DNA of 64,000 nt from DASQMT01 sp963827335 (GCA_963827335.1 CAWHAP010000007.1:415950-479949), one strand, 5' to 3'. Counted from the first letter of the stretch, positions 16,438-25,496 are shown. Translations and numbers: made by a program. The notes: generated from the letters alone by a model not told the origin.

Positions 16438-16501
16438 TCTCGCAGCCGTCCTGTCACATCTTCGCGCCCTCGCGGGTCAACCCGGTACAGACCACCATGT
16501 C

Positions 16502-16523
16502 GGCGCCGGGCAACCGGCGCCGG
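16502..16523 (+). promoter_or_regulatory. GC-rich hairpin in the leader of the NmrA-like gene
   Basis: CGGCGCCGG and CCGGCGCCG pair perfectly (9 bp) around the loop gcaa. It lies after the kinase gene and 13 bases before the start of the next gene, immediately before the GAAAGG ribosome site. It could be a kinase-gene terminator or a translation-modulating leader hairpin. Confidence 0.45.
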
Positions 16524-16536
16524 GAAAGGACGAACG

Positions 16537-17316
16537 ATGCAGACCAAGACGCAGACGATCGCCGTCACGGGAGCCACCGGCCGGGTCGGATCGCACCTCG
16601 TCGAGATCCTCGAGCGGCGCGGGCACACCGTGATCCCGATCGCGCGCTCCCGGGGCGTCGACGTGGTCACCGGCGAGGGGCTCGACGAGGCGCTCGCCGG
16701 GGCCGAGACCATCATCGACACGGCCACGGGGCCCTCGCCCGACCAGCAGACGGCGACGGAGTTCTTCACCGCTTCGGCACGGAACCTCCAGCGAGTGGGC
16801 GCGGCCGCCGGGGCGCAGCGGATCGTCCTCGTCTCGATCATCGGCATCGACCGGTTCCAGGGCGGCTACAACGCGGCGAAGGTGGCGCAGGAGCAGGCGC
16901 TGCTCGAAGGCCCGCTGCCGGTCCGGATCGTTCGCGCGGCCCAGTTCCACGAGTTCGTCGATCCGCTGGTCGGGTGGACGATCCAGGACGGCGTCGCCAA
17001 CGTGCCCGAGATGCGCACGCAGCTCGTGGCCGCCAGCGTCGTCGCCGAGGCCCTCGCCGACGCCGCCGAGGAGCCGGAGATCCAGAACGGCACGATCACC
17101 GAGATCGCCGGCCCGCGGGAGGAGCGCCTCGCCGATGCGGCCGCCACGCTGTTCGCGAGCCGTGGCGACTCGCTCGAGATCCGCGAGCGCCGCGGCGGTC
17201 TGCTGGCGCAGCCCGGCGACCCGGACGCCGCTGCCTATGCGGACGGCGCCGCGCTGCCCAACCCGGGCGCGAAGCTCGCCGGCCCCAGCTACGAGGAGTG
17301 GCTCGCCTCGGCCTAG
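16537..17316 (+). CDS. NmrA-like atypical SDR, NAD(P)H-binding
   Basis: A 259-aa protein with an N-terminal dinucleotide-binding motif (IAVTGATGRVGSHLVEIL), ARSRGVDVVTG after strand 2, LVSIIGIDRFQGGYNAAK in the active-site position and LPVRIVRAAQFHEF. The catalytic Tyr is replaced by context GGYNAAK, which keeps a Y and K. The fold matches NmrA/NADP-binding atypical SDRs, which can be sensors or reductases. GAAAGG sits upstream of the ATG. The substrate is unknown. Confidence 0.82.
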   Translation: MQTKTQTIAVTGATGRVGSHLVEILERRGHTVIPIARSRGVDVVTGEGLDEALAGAETIIDTATGPSPDQQTATEFFTASARNLQRVGAAAGAQRIVLVSIIGIDRFQGGYNAAKVAQEQALLEGPLPVRIVRAAQFHEFVDPLVGWTIQDGVANVPEMRTQLVAASVVAEALADAAEEPEIQNGTITEIAGPREERLADAAATLFASRGDSLEIRERRGGLLAQPGDPDAAAYADGAALPNPGAKLAGPSYEEWLASA

Positions 17317-17350
17317 GTCGAGCTCCGACGGCGAGCAGCGTCGAGTCGGT

Positions 17351-17641
17351 TCAACGCACGCGCTGGCTGCGGGCCTTGTTCGCCTCGAGGTCCCGGTAGC
17401 GCGTGCCCGACTCGGTCCGTTCCTCGGCGATGCGGAGGCCGAGCGCGCGCATGCCGGCCGCCTTGTTGGCCTCGATGTCGAAGTAGCGGCTGCCCGGCCC
17501 GCCGGCGACCGTGTGGCCCTGCGGGCCGGCCGGGTCGTCGGCGATCGCGACGGGAGCGGTGCCGGCGGCCGTGCACACGCCGGCGATGGCGACGACGCGG
17601 ACGAGGCGGGAGGCGAGATGGATGGAGATGTCGAGGGTCAT
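17351..17641 (-). CDS. Small secreted protein with two RYxDxEANKA repeats
   Basis: A 96-aa protein with a signal-like hydrophobic N-terminus (LVRVVAIAGVCTAAGTAPVA). The mature part holds two related units, SRYFDIEANKAAGMRA and TRYRDLEANKARSQRV, sharing RY-x-D-[IL]-EANKA. The ATG at 17641 follows a GGAGAC-type site (complement of GTCTCC). No function is recognised. It is divergent from the large AfsR-type regulator with about 120 bases between them, so it could be a target of that regulator. Confidence 0.6.
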   Translation of the reverse strand: MTLDISIHLASRLVRVVAIAGVCTAAGTAPVAIADDPAGPQGHTVAGGPGSRYFDIEANKAAGMRALGLRIAEERTESGTRYRDLEANKARSQRVR

Positions 17642-17760
17642 GGCGGGTCTCCTTGCGGGAGCGGGTGGCGTGGACATCCGGGACCGTCGCCGGTGCCGCT
17701 TGCACCGCGCTTGCACGGCGTTCACATCGGGTGTGAGCGGGCGTAGTGTTGGCCGCGGCC

Positions 17761-20703
17761 ATGGCGCTGCAGGTCGCGATCCTGGGCTCCGTCGAGCCGC
17801 GCATCAACGGGCAGGTCGTCGGCGTGCCCGCGGGCAAGCAGCGGGCGCTGCTGGCGTTGCTGGCCGCGCAGGCGCCACATCCCGTGTCGGCCGAGTCTGC
17901 GGCTGAGGTGCTCTGGCCGCGCGCCGCGCCTGCGGGGGCGATGCGCAGCCTGCAGGTCACCGTGTCGCGTCTGCGGCGCTCACTCGGTGCGGCCGGGTCC
18001 GAGGTGGCGACGGTGCCGTCGGGGTATCGACTGGCGATCGAGGCCGAGGCGATCGACGCGCGGCAGTTCGAGGCGCTCATCGACCGTGCGCGGTCGGCAC
18101 GCGCGCGGGGCGACGCGGCAGCGGCGCGGCGCCTGCTCGACGACGCGCTCGGGCTCTGGCGCGGGCCCGCACTGGCCGATGTGCGGTACGAGTCGTGCCT
18201 GCAGACGGAGATCGCGCGGCTCGAGGAGCTGCGCGTCGCCACGCTCGAGGAACGGATCGATGCGCGTCTGTCGGCGGGCGAGCACGCGCTGGTCGTCGCC
18301 GAGCTCGAGCAGCTGTCGGCCGAGCATCCGTCGCGCGAGCGGCTGGTCGGCCTGCTGATGCTGGCGCTGTATCGCTGCGGGCGCCAGACCGAGGCCCTGG
18401 AGGTCTACACGCGGGGCCGCCGCCGGCTCGAGGAAGACCTCGGCCTGGAGCCGGGCCCGGCCCTACAGGATCTGCAGCAGGCCATCCTGGAGCATCGCGT
18501 CGACGTGCGTGCGCCGACGGCAGCGCCGCAGCTCCCGCGCCATGCGTTGCCGGTCCCGGCCAACCCCACGATCGGGCGGGCGCGTGACGTCGGCGAGGTC
18601 GGCGCGCTGCTCCGGAGCGGGTCCGTGCGGCTGGTCACGCTCACCGGTCCGGGCGGGGTGGGGAAGACCCGGCTCGCGCTCGAGGTGGCGCGCACCGTCG
18701 AGCCCGACTTCGCCGAAGGCGCAGCGTTCGTGGCGCTCGACGCGCTCCGGCGTCCTGACGATGTTCCGTCGGCGTTCGTCAAGGCGCTGGGGATGACCCT
18801 GCTGCCAGGCGAGTCGGCGGCACAGGCGGTCGCGCGGTTCCTGGATGGCAAGCATGTGCTGCTCGTCGTCGACAACTGCGAGCACGTGCTGGCCGCGGCG
18901 CCGTTCATCGGGGGACTGCTCGGAGCCTGTCCGGCCGTGACCATGCTCGCGACGAGTCGCGAGCCGTTGGCGGTCCGGGCCGAACGGAGGTATCCCGTCT
19001 CGCCGCTCGCGCTGCCCGGCCCCGAGCCGTCCCAGGGCACGGACGGACTGGCTGGCGTGGACGCCGTCGCACTGTTCTGCGAGCGTGCGCAAGCGCACGA
19101 CCCGGGGTTCCAGCTGGGTGACGGCAACGCCGCCGCCGTCGCAGAGATCTGCACGCGGCTCGACGGGCTGCCGCTCGCGATCGAGCTCGCGGCGGCGCGA
19201 TGCGCGCTGCTCTCCCCAGGGGAGATCGCGACGCGGCTGCAGGCCGCGCTCGGGGTGCTCGGCGCAGGCGCTCGCGACGCGCCCGCCCGTCAGCGGACGC
19301 TCCGCACGACGGTCGATTGGAGCCATCAGCTCCTGAGCGACCCCGAGAAGCAGTGCTTCGCGCGCTTCGCGGTGTTCGCGGGCGGCGCGACGACCGCGGC
19401 GGCCGAAGCGATCACCGGCGCTGACCTCGACACGCTCGACCGGATGGTGGCGAAGAACCTGCTGGTGGCCCGCCGGCAGCCACACGCGCCCACCCGGCTG
19501 CGGATGCTCGACACGATCCGCAGCTACGCCGCCGAGCGCTTCGCCGCGAGCGCCGACGAGCGCGCCATCCGTGATCGTCACGTCGACCACCACCTGGCGC
19601 TCGCGCAGCAGCACGGATCGCGCGAGGCGGTGTGGGGCAGGGGCCGCAACGAGCATCTCGCCCGGCTCGACGACGACATCGACAACGTCCACGCGGCGCT
19701 CGACTGGGTCTCCGGGCAGGACCGGGACCATGCCGAGCTCGAGTTGTGCGCGGCGGTCGGGATGTACTGGCTGGTGCGCGATCGCAATGCGGACGCGGTC
19801 GCCCGGACCGACCACGCGCTGAGCAGGCCGGCCGTCGAGGCCGATCTCGCGCTGCGCATCCGCGTGCTCCTGGTCAGGGGGATGGCGCTGTTCCCGCTCG
19901 GGCGCAGCGTCGACTGCACCGCGAGCCTCGCCGAGGCCGAGGCGCTCGCGCGCAGGCTCGGCGAGCCGGCGATCCTCTCGGAGGTGCTCTGCATACGATC
20001 GAGCGACGAGAACGTCTCGGGCCGGTTCGAGGTCGCGAGGATGGTCGCGGAAGAGGCGCGGTCCTGGGCGGACGCGTCGGGCGATGCGTGGACCATCGCG
20101 ATGGGCGCGTTGGCAGAGGCAATGACTGCCGGGGCGGCCGAGCAGCGCGAGCGCGTCGACCGCGCAGCCTCGCTGCTGGAGGACGTCGGCAACGACCACC
20201 AGCTGGCGGACCTCCTCGCCTCCGCCGCCTACGCAGCGCTGCACCACGGCAGCGACGGGGCCGCTCGCGAGTACGTCGCCCGTGCGATTCCGCTCACGCG
20301 GGAGCTCAACAGCCCTCAGCTGTGGATGCTCCTGAGCGGGAACGTCGGGCTCACCGCCCTGTTGACCGGCGACATGGACGCCGCTCGCGAGGCGTTCCGT
20401 GAAGAGCTCAGACTGTGTCGCGAGCTCGTCGCGCTGCCCTATGCGTCCGAAGGTCTCATCGGCCTCGCAGCGGTGGCTGCGGAGCATCGCGCATTCGACC
20501 GCGCCGCACGGCTCTGCGGCGCTTCGGCCGCCCACCGCTACGGGGTGCCCCGAGATGCGGTCGATGCGAGGCTGGAGACGACCTTCATCGAGCCTGCCCG
20601 CGCACGCCACGGGGTCGACGCCTGGGACGAAGCCTTCCGCGCGGGGGCAGGACTCGGCTTCCAGGACGCGATCGCGTTCGCGCTCGAAGACCCCTCCGGT
20701 TAG
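17761..20703 (+). CDS. AfsR/SARP-type regulator: winged helix, BTAD, NB-ARC ATPase, TPR
   Basis: A 980-aa signal-integrating transcription factor. It carries an OmpR-like DNA-binding domain (about 1-95; AEVLWPRAAPAGAMRSLQV), a BTAD (about 100-245; DARQFEALIDRARSARARGD, EDLGLEPGPALQDLQQAIL), a STAND/NB-ARC ATPase with Walker A GPGGVGKTR and Walker B LLVVDNCEH, ATSREPL, then GLPLAIELAAARC, and a helical TPR-like C-terminus to residue 980. The ATG at 17761 is preferred to the GTG at 17746. Such proteins activate secondary-metabolite or stress genes on ligand/ATP binding. No biosynthetic cluster is visible nearby, so the target is open; the divergent small secreted gene is a candidate. Confidence 0.88.
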   Translation: MALQVAILGSVEPRINGQVVGVPAGKQRALLALLAAQAPHPVSAESAAEVLWPRAAPAGAMRSLQVTVSRLRRSLGAAGSEVATVPSGYRLAIEAEAIDARQFEALIDRARSARARGDAAAARRLLDDALGLWRGPALADVRYESCLQTEIARLEELRVATLEERIDARLSAGEHALVVAELEQLSAEHPSRERLVGLLMLALYRCGRQTEALEVYTRGRRRLEEDLGLEPGPALQDLQQAILEHRVDVRAPTAAPQLPRHALPVPANPTIGRARDVGEVGALLRSGSVRLVTLTGPGGVGKTRLALEVARTVEPDFAEGAAFVALDALRRPDDVPSAFVKALGMTLLPGESAAQAVARFLDGKHVLLVVDNCEHVLAAAPFIGGLLGACPAVTMLATSREPLAVRAERRYPVSPLALPGPEPSQGTDGLAGVDAVALFCERAQAHDPGFQLGDGNAAAVAEICTRLDGLPLAIELAAARCALLSPGEIATRLQAALGVLGAGARDAPARQRTLRTTVDWSHQLLSDPEKQCFARFAVFAGGATTAAAEAITGADLDTLDRMVAKNLLVARRQPHAPTRLRMLDTIRSYAAERFAASADERAIRDRHVDHHLALAQQHGSREAVWGRGRNEHLARLDDDIDNVHAALDWVSGQDRDHAELELCAAVGMYWLVRDRNADAVARTDHALSRPAVEADLALRIRVLLVRGMALFPLGRSVDCTASLAEAEALARRLGEPAILSEVLCIRSSDENVSGRFEVARMVAEEARSWADASGDAWTIAMGALAEAMTAGAAEQRERVDRAASLLEDVGNDHQLADLLASAAYAALHHGSDGAAREYVARAIPLTRELNSPQLWMLLSGNVGLTALLTGDMDAAREAFREELRLCRELVALPYASEGLIGLAAVAAEHRAFDRAARLCGASAAHRYGVPRDAVDARLETTFIEPARARHGVDAWDEAFRAGAGLGFQDAIAFALEDPSG

Positions 20704-20709
20704 GGGCCG

Positions 20710-21282
20710 TCACGGCGCCGCGCGGACGTGCATCCGCTGACCGTGGCTGCCGTGGACGCTGAGGATCTCGACCGGCTCGTCGCCGGCCGGGCCGAACCAG
20801 TGCGGCAGCCGGGTGTCGAACTCGGCGACCTCGCCGGGACGCATCGTGAGGTCGTGCTCGCCGAGGATGAGGCGCATCTCGCCCGAGAGGACGTACAGCC
20901 ACTCGTGGCCCGCGTGGGTCCGGAGCTTGCGTTCGCGCTCGGGCGGGATGACGACCTTCCACACCGCCATGCCGCTGGACTGCTGCGTCAGGGGGTAGAC
21001 GAGCCGGCCGTTGCGGGTCCGGGGCCTGAGCCGGACACGGGGGTCGCCGACCCGCGGCGCGCCGACGAGCTCGTCGAGCGGTAGGTGATGCACCTGCGCC
21101 AGCGGGAGCAGCAGCTCGAGGCTGGGCTTGCGCTGCCCGCTCTCCAGCCGCGACAGCGTGCTCTTGGAGATCCCGGTCTGCGCCGCCAGCGCCGTCAGCG
21201 TCACGCCGCGTCGCTCCCGCAGCCGCCGGAGGCGGGGCCCGACCTCGGCCAGCACATCCGGGATCGCCGGCGGGTCCGCCAT
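20710..21282 (-). CDS. XRE-family regulator with C-terminal cupin
   Basis: A 190-aa protein. An N-terminal Cro/CI helix-turn-helix (LRRLRERRGVTLTALAAQTGISKSTLSRLESGQRKPS) is joined to a cupin (HAGHEWLYVLSGEMRLILGEHDLTMRPGEVAEF and LPHWFGPAG). This HTH-cupin layout is that of small-molecule-sensing repressors. The ATG at 21282 is divergent from the oxidoreductase at 21362 with 79 bases between, so it probably controls that gene and the linked small membrane gene. Confidence 0.85.
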   Translation of the reverse strand: MADPPAIPDVLAEVGPRLRRLRERRGVTLTALAAQTGISKSTLSRLESGQRKPSLELLLPLAQVHHLPLDELVGAPRVGDPRVRLRPRTRNGRLVYPLTQQSSGMAVWKVVIPPERERKLRTHAGHEWLYVLSGEMRLILGEHDLTMRPGEVAEFDTRLPHWFGPAGDEPVEILSVHGSHGQRMHVRAAP

Positions 21283-21361
21283 CGCGGCCGACGCTACCGG
21301 CGGTTCCCGGAAACGGCAACGAAGCGTGCGATCCACGTCCCTGGGGTGCACGCTGGAGCGC

Positions 21362-22294
21362 ATGACATCAGAGACCTATGACGTGGCGATCATCGGAGGC
21401 GGGGCCGCCGGCCTGAGCGCCGCGCTCGTGCTCGGCCGGGCGCGGCGCCGGGTCGTCGTCGTCGACGCGGGCGCCCCGCGGAACGCTCCCGCCGCGCGCA
21501 TGCAGGGGTTCCTGTCGCGCGACGGGACGTCCCCGGCCGGCCTGCTGCGGGCTGCGCGCGCCGAGGTCCGGCGCTACGGCGTCGAGATCGTCGGCGACCG
21601 CGTGGTCGGGGCGACGCCCGGCTTCGCGCTCCGGCTCGCCGGCGGCCGGACCGTCGAGGCACGACAGGTGCTGCTCGCGACGGGGGCGGCGGACGACCTG
21701 CCCGACGTCGCCGGCGCCCGCGAGCGCTGGGGACGCGACCTCCTGCACTGCCCCTACTGCCACGGGTGGGAGGTGCGCGACCGGCCGATCGGGGTGCTCG
21801 GGACGGGTCCCGGGTCCGTCGAGCACGCCCATCTCCTGCGCCAGTGGTCCGGCGACGTGATCCTCTTCACGCACACGGCCGCCGTCACGCCCGCCGAGCG
21901 GGCGACGCTCGGCGCCCGCGGCATCGCGGTCGTCGACGGATCCGTCGAGCGCCTCGTCGTCGCCGGCGACCGCCTGCGCGCGGTGCAGCTCGCCGATGGT
22001 CGCAGCGTGCCGCGCGACGCGGTCTTCATCCGCCCCGCGCTGCGCGCGCACCCGGACGGGCCCGCGGCGGCCCTCGGCTGCGAGCTGCTCGCCGGCGGGC
22101 TCGTCCGCGCCGACGCCGACGGCCGCACGAGCGTGCCCGGCGTCTGGGCGGCCGGCAACGCCGCCAACCCGCGCGCGCAGGTGATCACGGCAGCGGGCGA
22201 AGGCTCCGCCGTGGCCATCGCGATCAACACCGAGCTCGTCGCGGACGACGTCGACGCCGCCGTCCAGCGAGCCGCCGCGGCCACCGCGGCATGA
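21362..22294 (+). CDS. FAD/NAD(P)-dependent oxidoreductase, thioredoxin-reductase-like with CxxC
   Basis: A 310-aa flavoprotein. It has the FAD motif IIGGGAAGLSAALVLG (10-25), a CPYC redox pair (Cys130-Cys133) in LLHCPYCHGWE, and a second Rossmann segment (IGVLGTGPGSVEHA) for NAD(P). The C-terminal FAD motif ends VWAAGNAANPRAQV. Length and CPYC place it with TrxB-like disulfide reductases (a ferredoxin-type or glutaredoxin-like clade), not with full GSH reductases. It is translationally coupled (ATGA) to a small membrane protein and faces an HTH-cupin regulator. It may act in a dithiol-based detoxification or antibiotic-disulfide reaction (inference). Confidence 0.85.
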   Translation: MTSETYDVAIIGGGAAGLSAALVLGRARRRVVVVDAGAPRNAPAARMQGFLSRDGTSPAGLLRAARAEVRRYGVEIVGDRVVGATPGFALRLAGGRTVEARQVLLATGAADDLPDVAGARERWGRDLLHCPYCHGWEVRDRPIGVLGTGPGSVEHAHLLRQWSGDVILFTHTAAVTPAERATLGARGIAVVDGSVERLVVAGDRLRAVQLADGRSVPRDAVFIRPALRAHPDGPAAALGCELLAGGLVRADADGRTSVPGVWAAGNAANPRAQVITAAGEGSAVAIAINTELVADDVDAAVQRAAAATAA

Positions 22295-22581
22295 CCACCG
22301 ACGAGACCGGAGGGCCCTCCATGACCAACACCCCGCCCAGGCGGACTCCGCCACCGAGCCGGCACCAGCTGGCGTTGATGATCTGGCTCTGCGTGTTCCC
22401 GACGTTGACGGTCCTGAACGTCACGCTCGGCGACCGGCTCGCGTCCATGTCCCCGGTCGCGCGGACGTTCGTCCTCGCGACGATCGCCGTGCCGATCGTG
22501 ATCTACGGCCTCATGCCGCACCTGCACCGTGCGCGCGTCCTCCTGCTGTCGCGCGCAGAGGCCCGCGCCGGCGGAGGCTGA
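22291..22581 (+). CDS. Small two-helix membrane protein coupled to the oxidoreductase
   Basis: A 96-aa protein with two hydrophobic helices (LALMIWLCVFPTLTVLNV and TFVLATIAVPIVIYGLMPHL) and a polar N-terminus. Its ATG at 22291 overlaps the upstream TGA in an ATGA. An alternative ATG at 22321 has GGAGG 7 bases upstream within the palindrome GGAGGGCCCTCC, so the true start may be that one. Similar small proteins accompany monooxygenase/reductase genes in actinobacteria, but no function is established. Confidence 0.65.
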   Translation: MTTDETGGPSMTNTPPRRTPPPSRHQLALMIWLCVFPTLTVLNVTLGDRLASMSPVARTFVLATIAVPIVIYGLMPHLHRARVLLLSRAEARAGGG

Positions 22582-22680
22582 GCCGGAGCGATCAGAGGAT
22601 GTCGACCGCGCCAGGCTGCCGGCCGGGAACGATCGAGACGATCCTCGAGGCCGGGCAGCCGCGGTCTCAAGCGCCGGCCA

Positions 22681-23050
22681 GTGGATGTCGATGGCATCGA
22701 TCGGTGGCTGCGCAGGGTGAACAGCGCATTCGGCCGGGCGCGCGGCGGTGAGCGGGTGGACGTTGGCGCGATCGTCATCCTCCCGCTCGCGATGCTCGTC
22801 CGGTTCGCGTCCGGAGTGGGCTACGGGCTGGCCACGCCGGCAGGATCGACCTCGGGCTCGTGGGCCGGCCTGCTCATGACGGCGAGCGCCGTGATGGCGG
22901 CAGCGTGCGCGATCCTGGCGGTACGCGGCGCGCCTCGTGGCACGAGACCGCCGCGGCGGCACGCTCGTCGCCGTCCTGGCGGGCGAGGCGCTCGCCGGTG
23001 CGCTGGCCGTCGCGCTGTTCGCCGCGCCGGCCGGCGGCACCTCCTGCTGA
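22681..23050 (+). pseudogene. Probable frameshifted small membrane protein
   Basis: Two adjacent frames look like one membrane protein. The first has VDVGAIVILPLAMLVRFASGVG and AGLLMTASAVMAAACAILAVRG. At about 22930 the hydrophobic pattern passes to the next frame (RDRRGGTLVAVLAGEALAG, ALAVALFAAPAGG) and ends at TGA 23048-23050. A single-base change would restore continuity. It may be a real decayed gene or a sequencing error; no family is recognised. Confidence 0.35.
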
Positions 23051-23090
23051 GTCGATTCGCGTTCGAGCGGCCGATCGCGCGAGCCGGCGG

Positions 23091-23684
23091 TCAGCCGGCG
23101 GCACGCGAGGTGACCTTGAAGGTCAGGTGCGTCGCGCTCGCCGTCTCGATGGTGCGCGTCCGCTCGAGCTCGATCCCGCGATCGTCGACGTCGACGAACA
23201 GGCGCCGGCCGTCACCGAGCAGCTGGGGGACGAGGTGGATGTTGAGCTCGTCGAGCAGGCCGGCCTTCAGCGCGCCGCTGATCACGCGCCCGCCTCCCCA
23301 GATCCCGACGTCCTTCCCACCGGCGGCGGCGCGCCCCTGCTCGAGGGCCGCCTCGATCCCCCCGGTGACGAACGTGTACGTCGTGCCCCCCTGCATGGGC
23401 ATCGGATCGCGTCGCTCGCGGGTGACCACGAAGACCGGCATCCCGAACGGCGGCGGATCGCCCCACGGCTCCACTCCGACGTCGAACATCCGCCGGCCGA
23501 TGACGACCGCCCCGGAGCGGGCGTAGAGCTCGTCGCGGACCGCGGCGTCGGCCTCCGTGCGTCTGTCGAACATCCAGTCGTGCAGACGCCCGGGATCGTC
23601 GCCGAGAGCATTGCCGACGGGCACGTTCGGCTCGGTGATGAACCCGTCGAGCGACATCGTCATCTCGGCGTAGACCTTCGTCAC
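23091..23684 (-). CDS. Dihydrofolate-reductase-like protein (RibD C-terminal family)
   Basis: A 197-aa protein with the fold signature of RibD-C/DHFR-like reductases: EMTMSLDGFITEP at the N-terminus, GAVVIGRRMFDVG for the dinucleotide site, VFVVTRERR, then VGIWGGGRVISGALKAGLLDELNIHLVPQLLGDGRRLF. GGGAGG lies 6 bases before the GTG at 23684, which fixes the start. It is probably an NADPH-dependent reductase of unknown substrate. It is divergent from the LysR gene with 105 bases between, typical of LysR-target pairs. Confidence 0.85.
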   Translation of the reverse strand: MTKVYAEMTMSLDGFITEPNVPVGNALGDDPGRLHDWMFDRRTEADAAVRDELYARSGAVVIGRRMFDVGVEPWGDPPPFGMPVFVVTRERRDPMPMQGGTTYTFVTGGIEAALEQGRAAAGGKDVGIWGGGRVISGALKAGLLDELNIHLVPQLLGDGRRLFVDVDDRGIELERTRTIETASATHLTFKVTSRAAG

Positions 23685-23789
23685 TGCCCACCTCCCTGGT
23701 GTCAACCGCACGGACGCTCCAGGATCGGCGCTGGCGGCGATCCGATCAACCGCGGATCGAGGCACGACACCGAGTACTCTCGCTACTCG

Positions 23790-24686
23790 ATGGTCGACCT
23801 GGTCGAGCTGCGCGAGATCCGCGTCTTCCTCGCGCTCGCGGACGAGCTGCACTTCGGCCGGACGGCGGAGCAGCTCGGTCTGACGCAGTCGCGCGTGAGC
23901 CAGAGCCTGCGCGGTCTCGAGCACAAGCTGGGTGTCCAGCTGTTCCATCGCACGAGCCGCCGCGTGTCACTGACCGCAGCCGGCGAGACCTTCCGCGAAG
24001 ACGTCGGCGCCGCGTACGGCGAGCTCACCGACGCCCTCCGCCGGGCGCACTCGACCAACCACGACGTCAGCGGCACCGTCCGGCTCGGCGCGCACAACGC
24101 CGCCACGATCGAGGCCCGCCTGCTCGCCGTCATCGACGCCTTCGAGGCCGCCAATCCCGCGTGCACCGTCAAGGTGCTCGAGCTGTCGTTCGGCGACCGC
24201 CTGGACCCGCTGAAGCACGGGGAGATCGACCTCCTGGTCACCCATCTGCCGGTCGACGACGGCGAGCTCGTCGTCGGGCCGATCGTCGACCGCGAGGACC
24301 GGCTGCTCGCGCTGGCACACGATCACCCGCTCGCCGGACGGGCCGCGGTCTCGCTCGAGGACATCGCCGACTACGACGTCGGATGGGCGGATCTCCTCAT
24401 CCCGCAGGTCTCCGAGGCGTTCGTTCCCAGCCGCGCGCCGAGCGGCCGGCCGATCCGCTGCGTGCGCCTGGGCATCCGGGACATCGGCGAGCTGGTCGTC
24501 ACGATCGCCCGCGGGAAGGTGGTCCATCCCACCGTGACCTCGTTCGCCTCGCACTACGCCCATCCGGGCGTTCGCTACGTCCCGATCGCGGAGCTCCCGC
24601 CCTCGGAGACCGCACTCGTGTGGCGCCGCCGAGGCAACTCGGCGGCGCTCCGGGAGCTCATCCGCATCGCACGGGCGGCGTTGTGA
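23790..24686 (+). CDS. LysR-family transcriptional regulator
   Basis: A 298-aa protein. The N-terminal winged helix is typical (LREIRVFLALADELHFGRTAEQLGLTQSRVSQSLRGLEHKLGVQLFHRTSR), followed by the two-lobed periplasmic-binding-like effector domain (VRLGAHNAATIEARLLAVIDAF, HDHPLAG, VTIARGKVVHPTV). It is divergent from the DHFR-like gene and likely its regulator. A perfect GAGTACTC palindrome lies just upstream of the start. The effector is unknown. Confidence 0.9.
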   Translation: MVDLVELREIRVFLALADELHFGRTAEQLGLTQSRVSQSLRGLEHKLGVQLFHRTSRRVSLTAAGETFREDVGAAYGELTDALRRAHSTNHDVSGTVRLGAHNAATIEARLLAVIDAFEAANPACTVKVLELSFGDRLDPLKHGEIDLLVTHLPVDDGELVVGPIVDREDRLLALAHDHPLAGRAAVSLEDIADYDVGWADLLIPQVSEAFVPSRAPSGRPIRCVRLGIRDIGELVVTIARGKVVHPTVTSFASHYAHPGVRYVPIAELPPSETALVWRRRGNSAALRELIRIARAAL

Positions 24687-24722
24687 CGGGCACGACGCCG
24701 CTGGTTCGCGTCGAGCGACGGC

Positions 24723-25496
24723 TCAGCCGGCGGTCGCCCCGCCGTCCACCGGCAGCATCGCGCCCGTCACGAAGCGCGCCTCGTCGCTGAGGAGGAACGC
24801 CACGAACGCCGCGATCTCGTCGGGGCCGGCGACCCTCCCGGCGGGGTTGGGCGCAGACAGGTCCGCTCGCTCGACCTCAGGTCCGACGCCGAGCAGCTCG
24901 CGGTACAGCGGGGTGTCGACGTTGCCGGTCACCAGCGCGTTCACGCGGATGCCGTCGGCAGCATGGGCGAGCGCCGCGGCGCGCGTCAGCCCGACGACGC
25001 CGTGCTTCGCCGCGACGTAGGCCGTCAGACCCCCGATGCCGACCGCGCCGGCGATCGAGGCGTTGTTGACGACCGCGCCCTCGACGGCGGCCAGCAGCGC
25101 CGGGAGCTGCACCCGCAGGCAGTAGAAGACGCTGCTCAGGTTGAGCTCCAGCTCAGCCGTCCAGCCGGCCGCGTCGATGTCGGCCGGCCGGCCGGCGGCA
25201 ACGACGCCGCCCACGTTGTTGAACGCGCCGTCCAGCCTTCCGTAACGGGCCACCGCGGTCTCGACGACCGCCGCCGGCCCTGCCGGGTCCGTCATGTCGG
25301 CGGCCACGAACACCGCGTCGGCCCCCGCCGTACGCAAGCTCGCCTCGAGGTCGCGGCCGTCGTCCTCACCGCGGGCGGTCAGGACCAGGTGCGCGCCTTC
25401 CGCGCCAAGGCGCTCCGCGGTGGCGAGACCGATGCCCCGCGTCGCGCCCGTGACCATCAGGACCTTGCCGTCGAGTCGCCGCTGCTCCATCGGCAC
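24723..25496 (-). CDS. Short-chain dehydrogenase/reductase
   Basis: A 257-aa classical SDR. It has the cofactor motif TGATRGIG, NNVGG in the NNAG position, the catalytic triad as NNASIAG ... YVAAK, and VTGAMLPVDGG at the C-terminus. Its N-terminal 43 codons lie inside the 3' part of the VCBS gene reading frame on the same strand (25366-25496), a long same-strand overlap. An ATG at 25490 is an alternative start. The substrate is unknown. Confidence 0.87.
   Translation of the reverse strand: MPMEQRRLDGKVLMVTGATRGIGLATAERLGAEGAHLVLTARGEDDGRDLEASLRTAGADAVFVAADMTDPAGPAAVVETAVARYGRLDGAFNNVGGVVAAGRPADIDAAGWTAELELNLSSVFYCLRVQLPALLAAVEGAVVNNASIAGAVGIGGLTAYVAAKHGVVGLTRAAALAHAADGIRVNALVTGNVDTPLYRELLGVGPEVERADLSAPNPAGRVAGPDEIAAFVAFLLSDEARFVTGAMLPVDGGATAG

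Noticed and set aside
17761..20703. A secondary-metabolite cluster under the AfsR-type regulator
   Set aside because: No polyketide, peptide or other biosynthetic core gene lies within reach.
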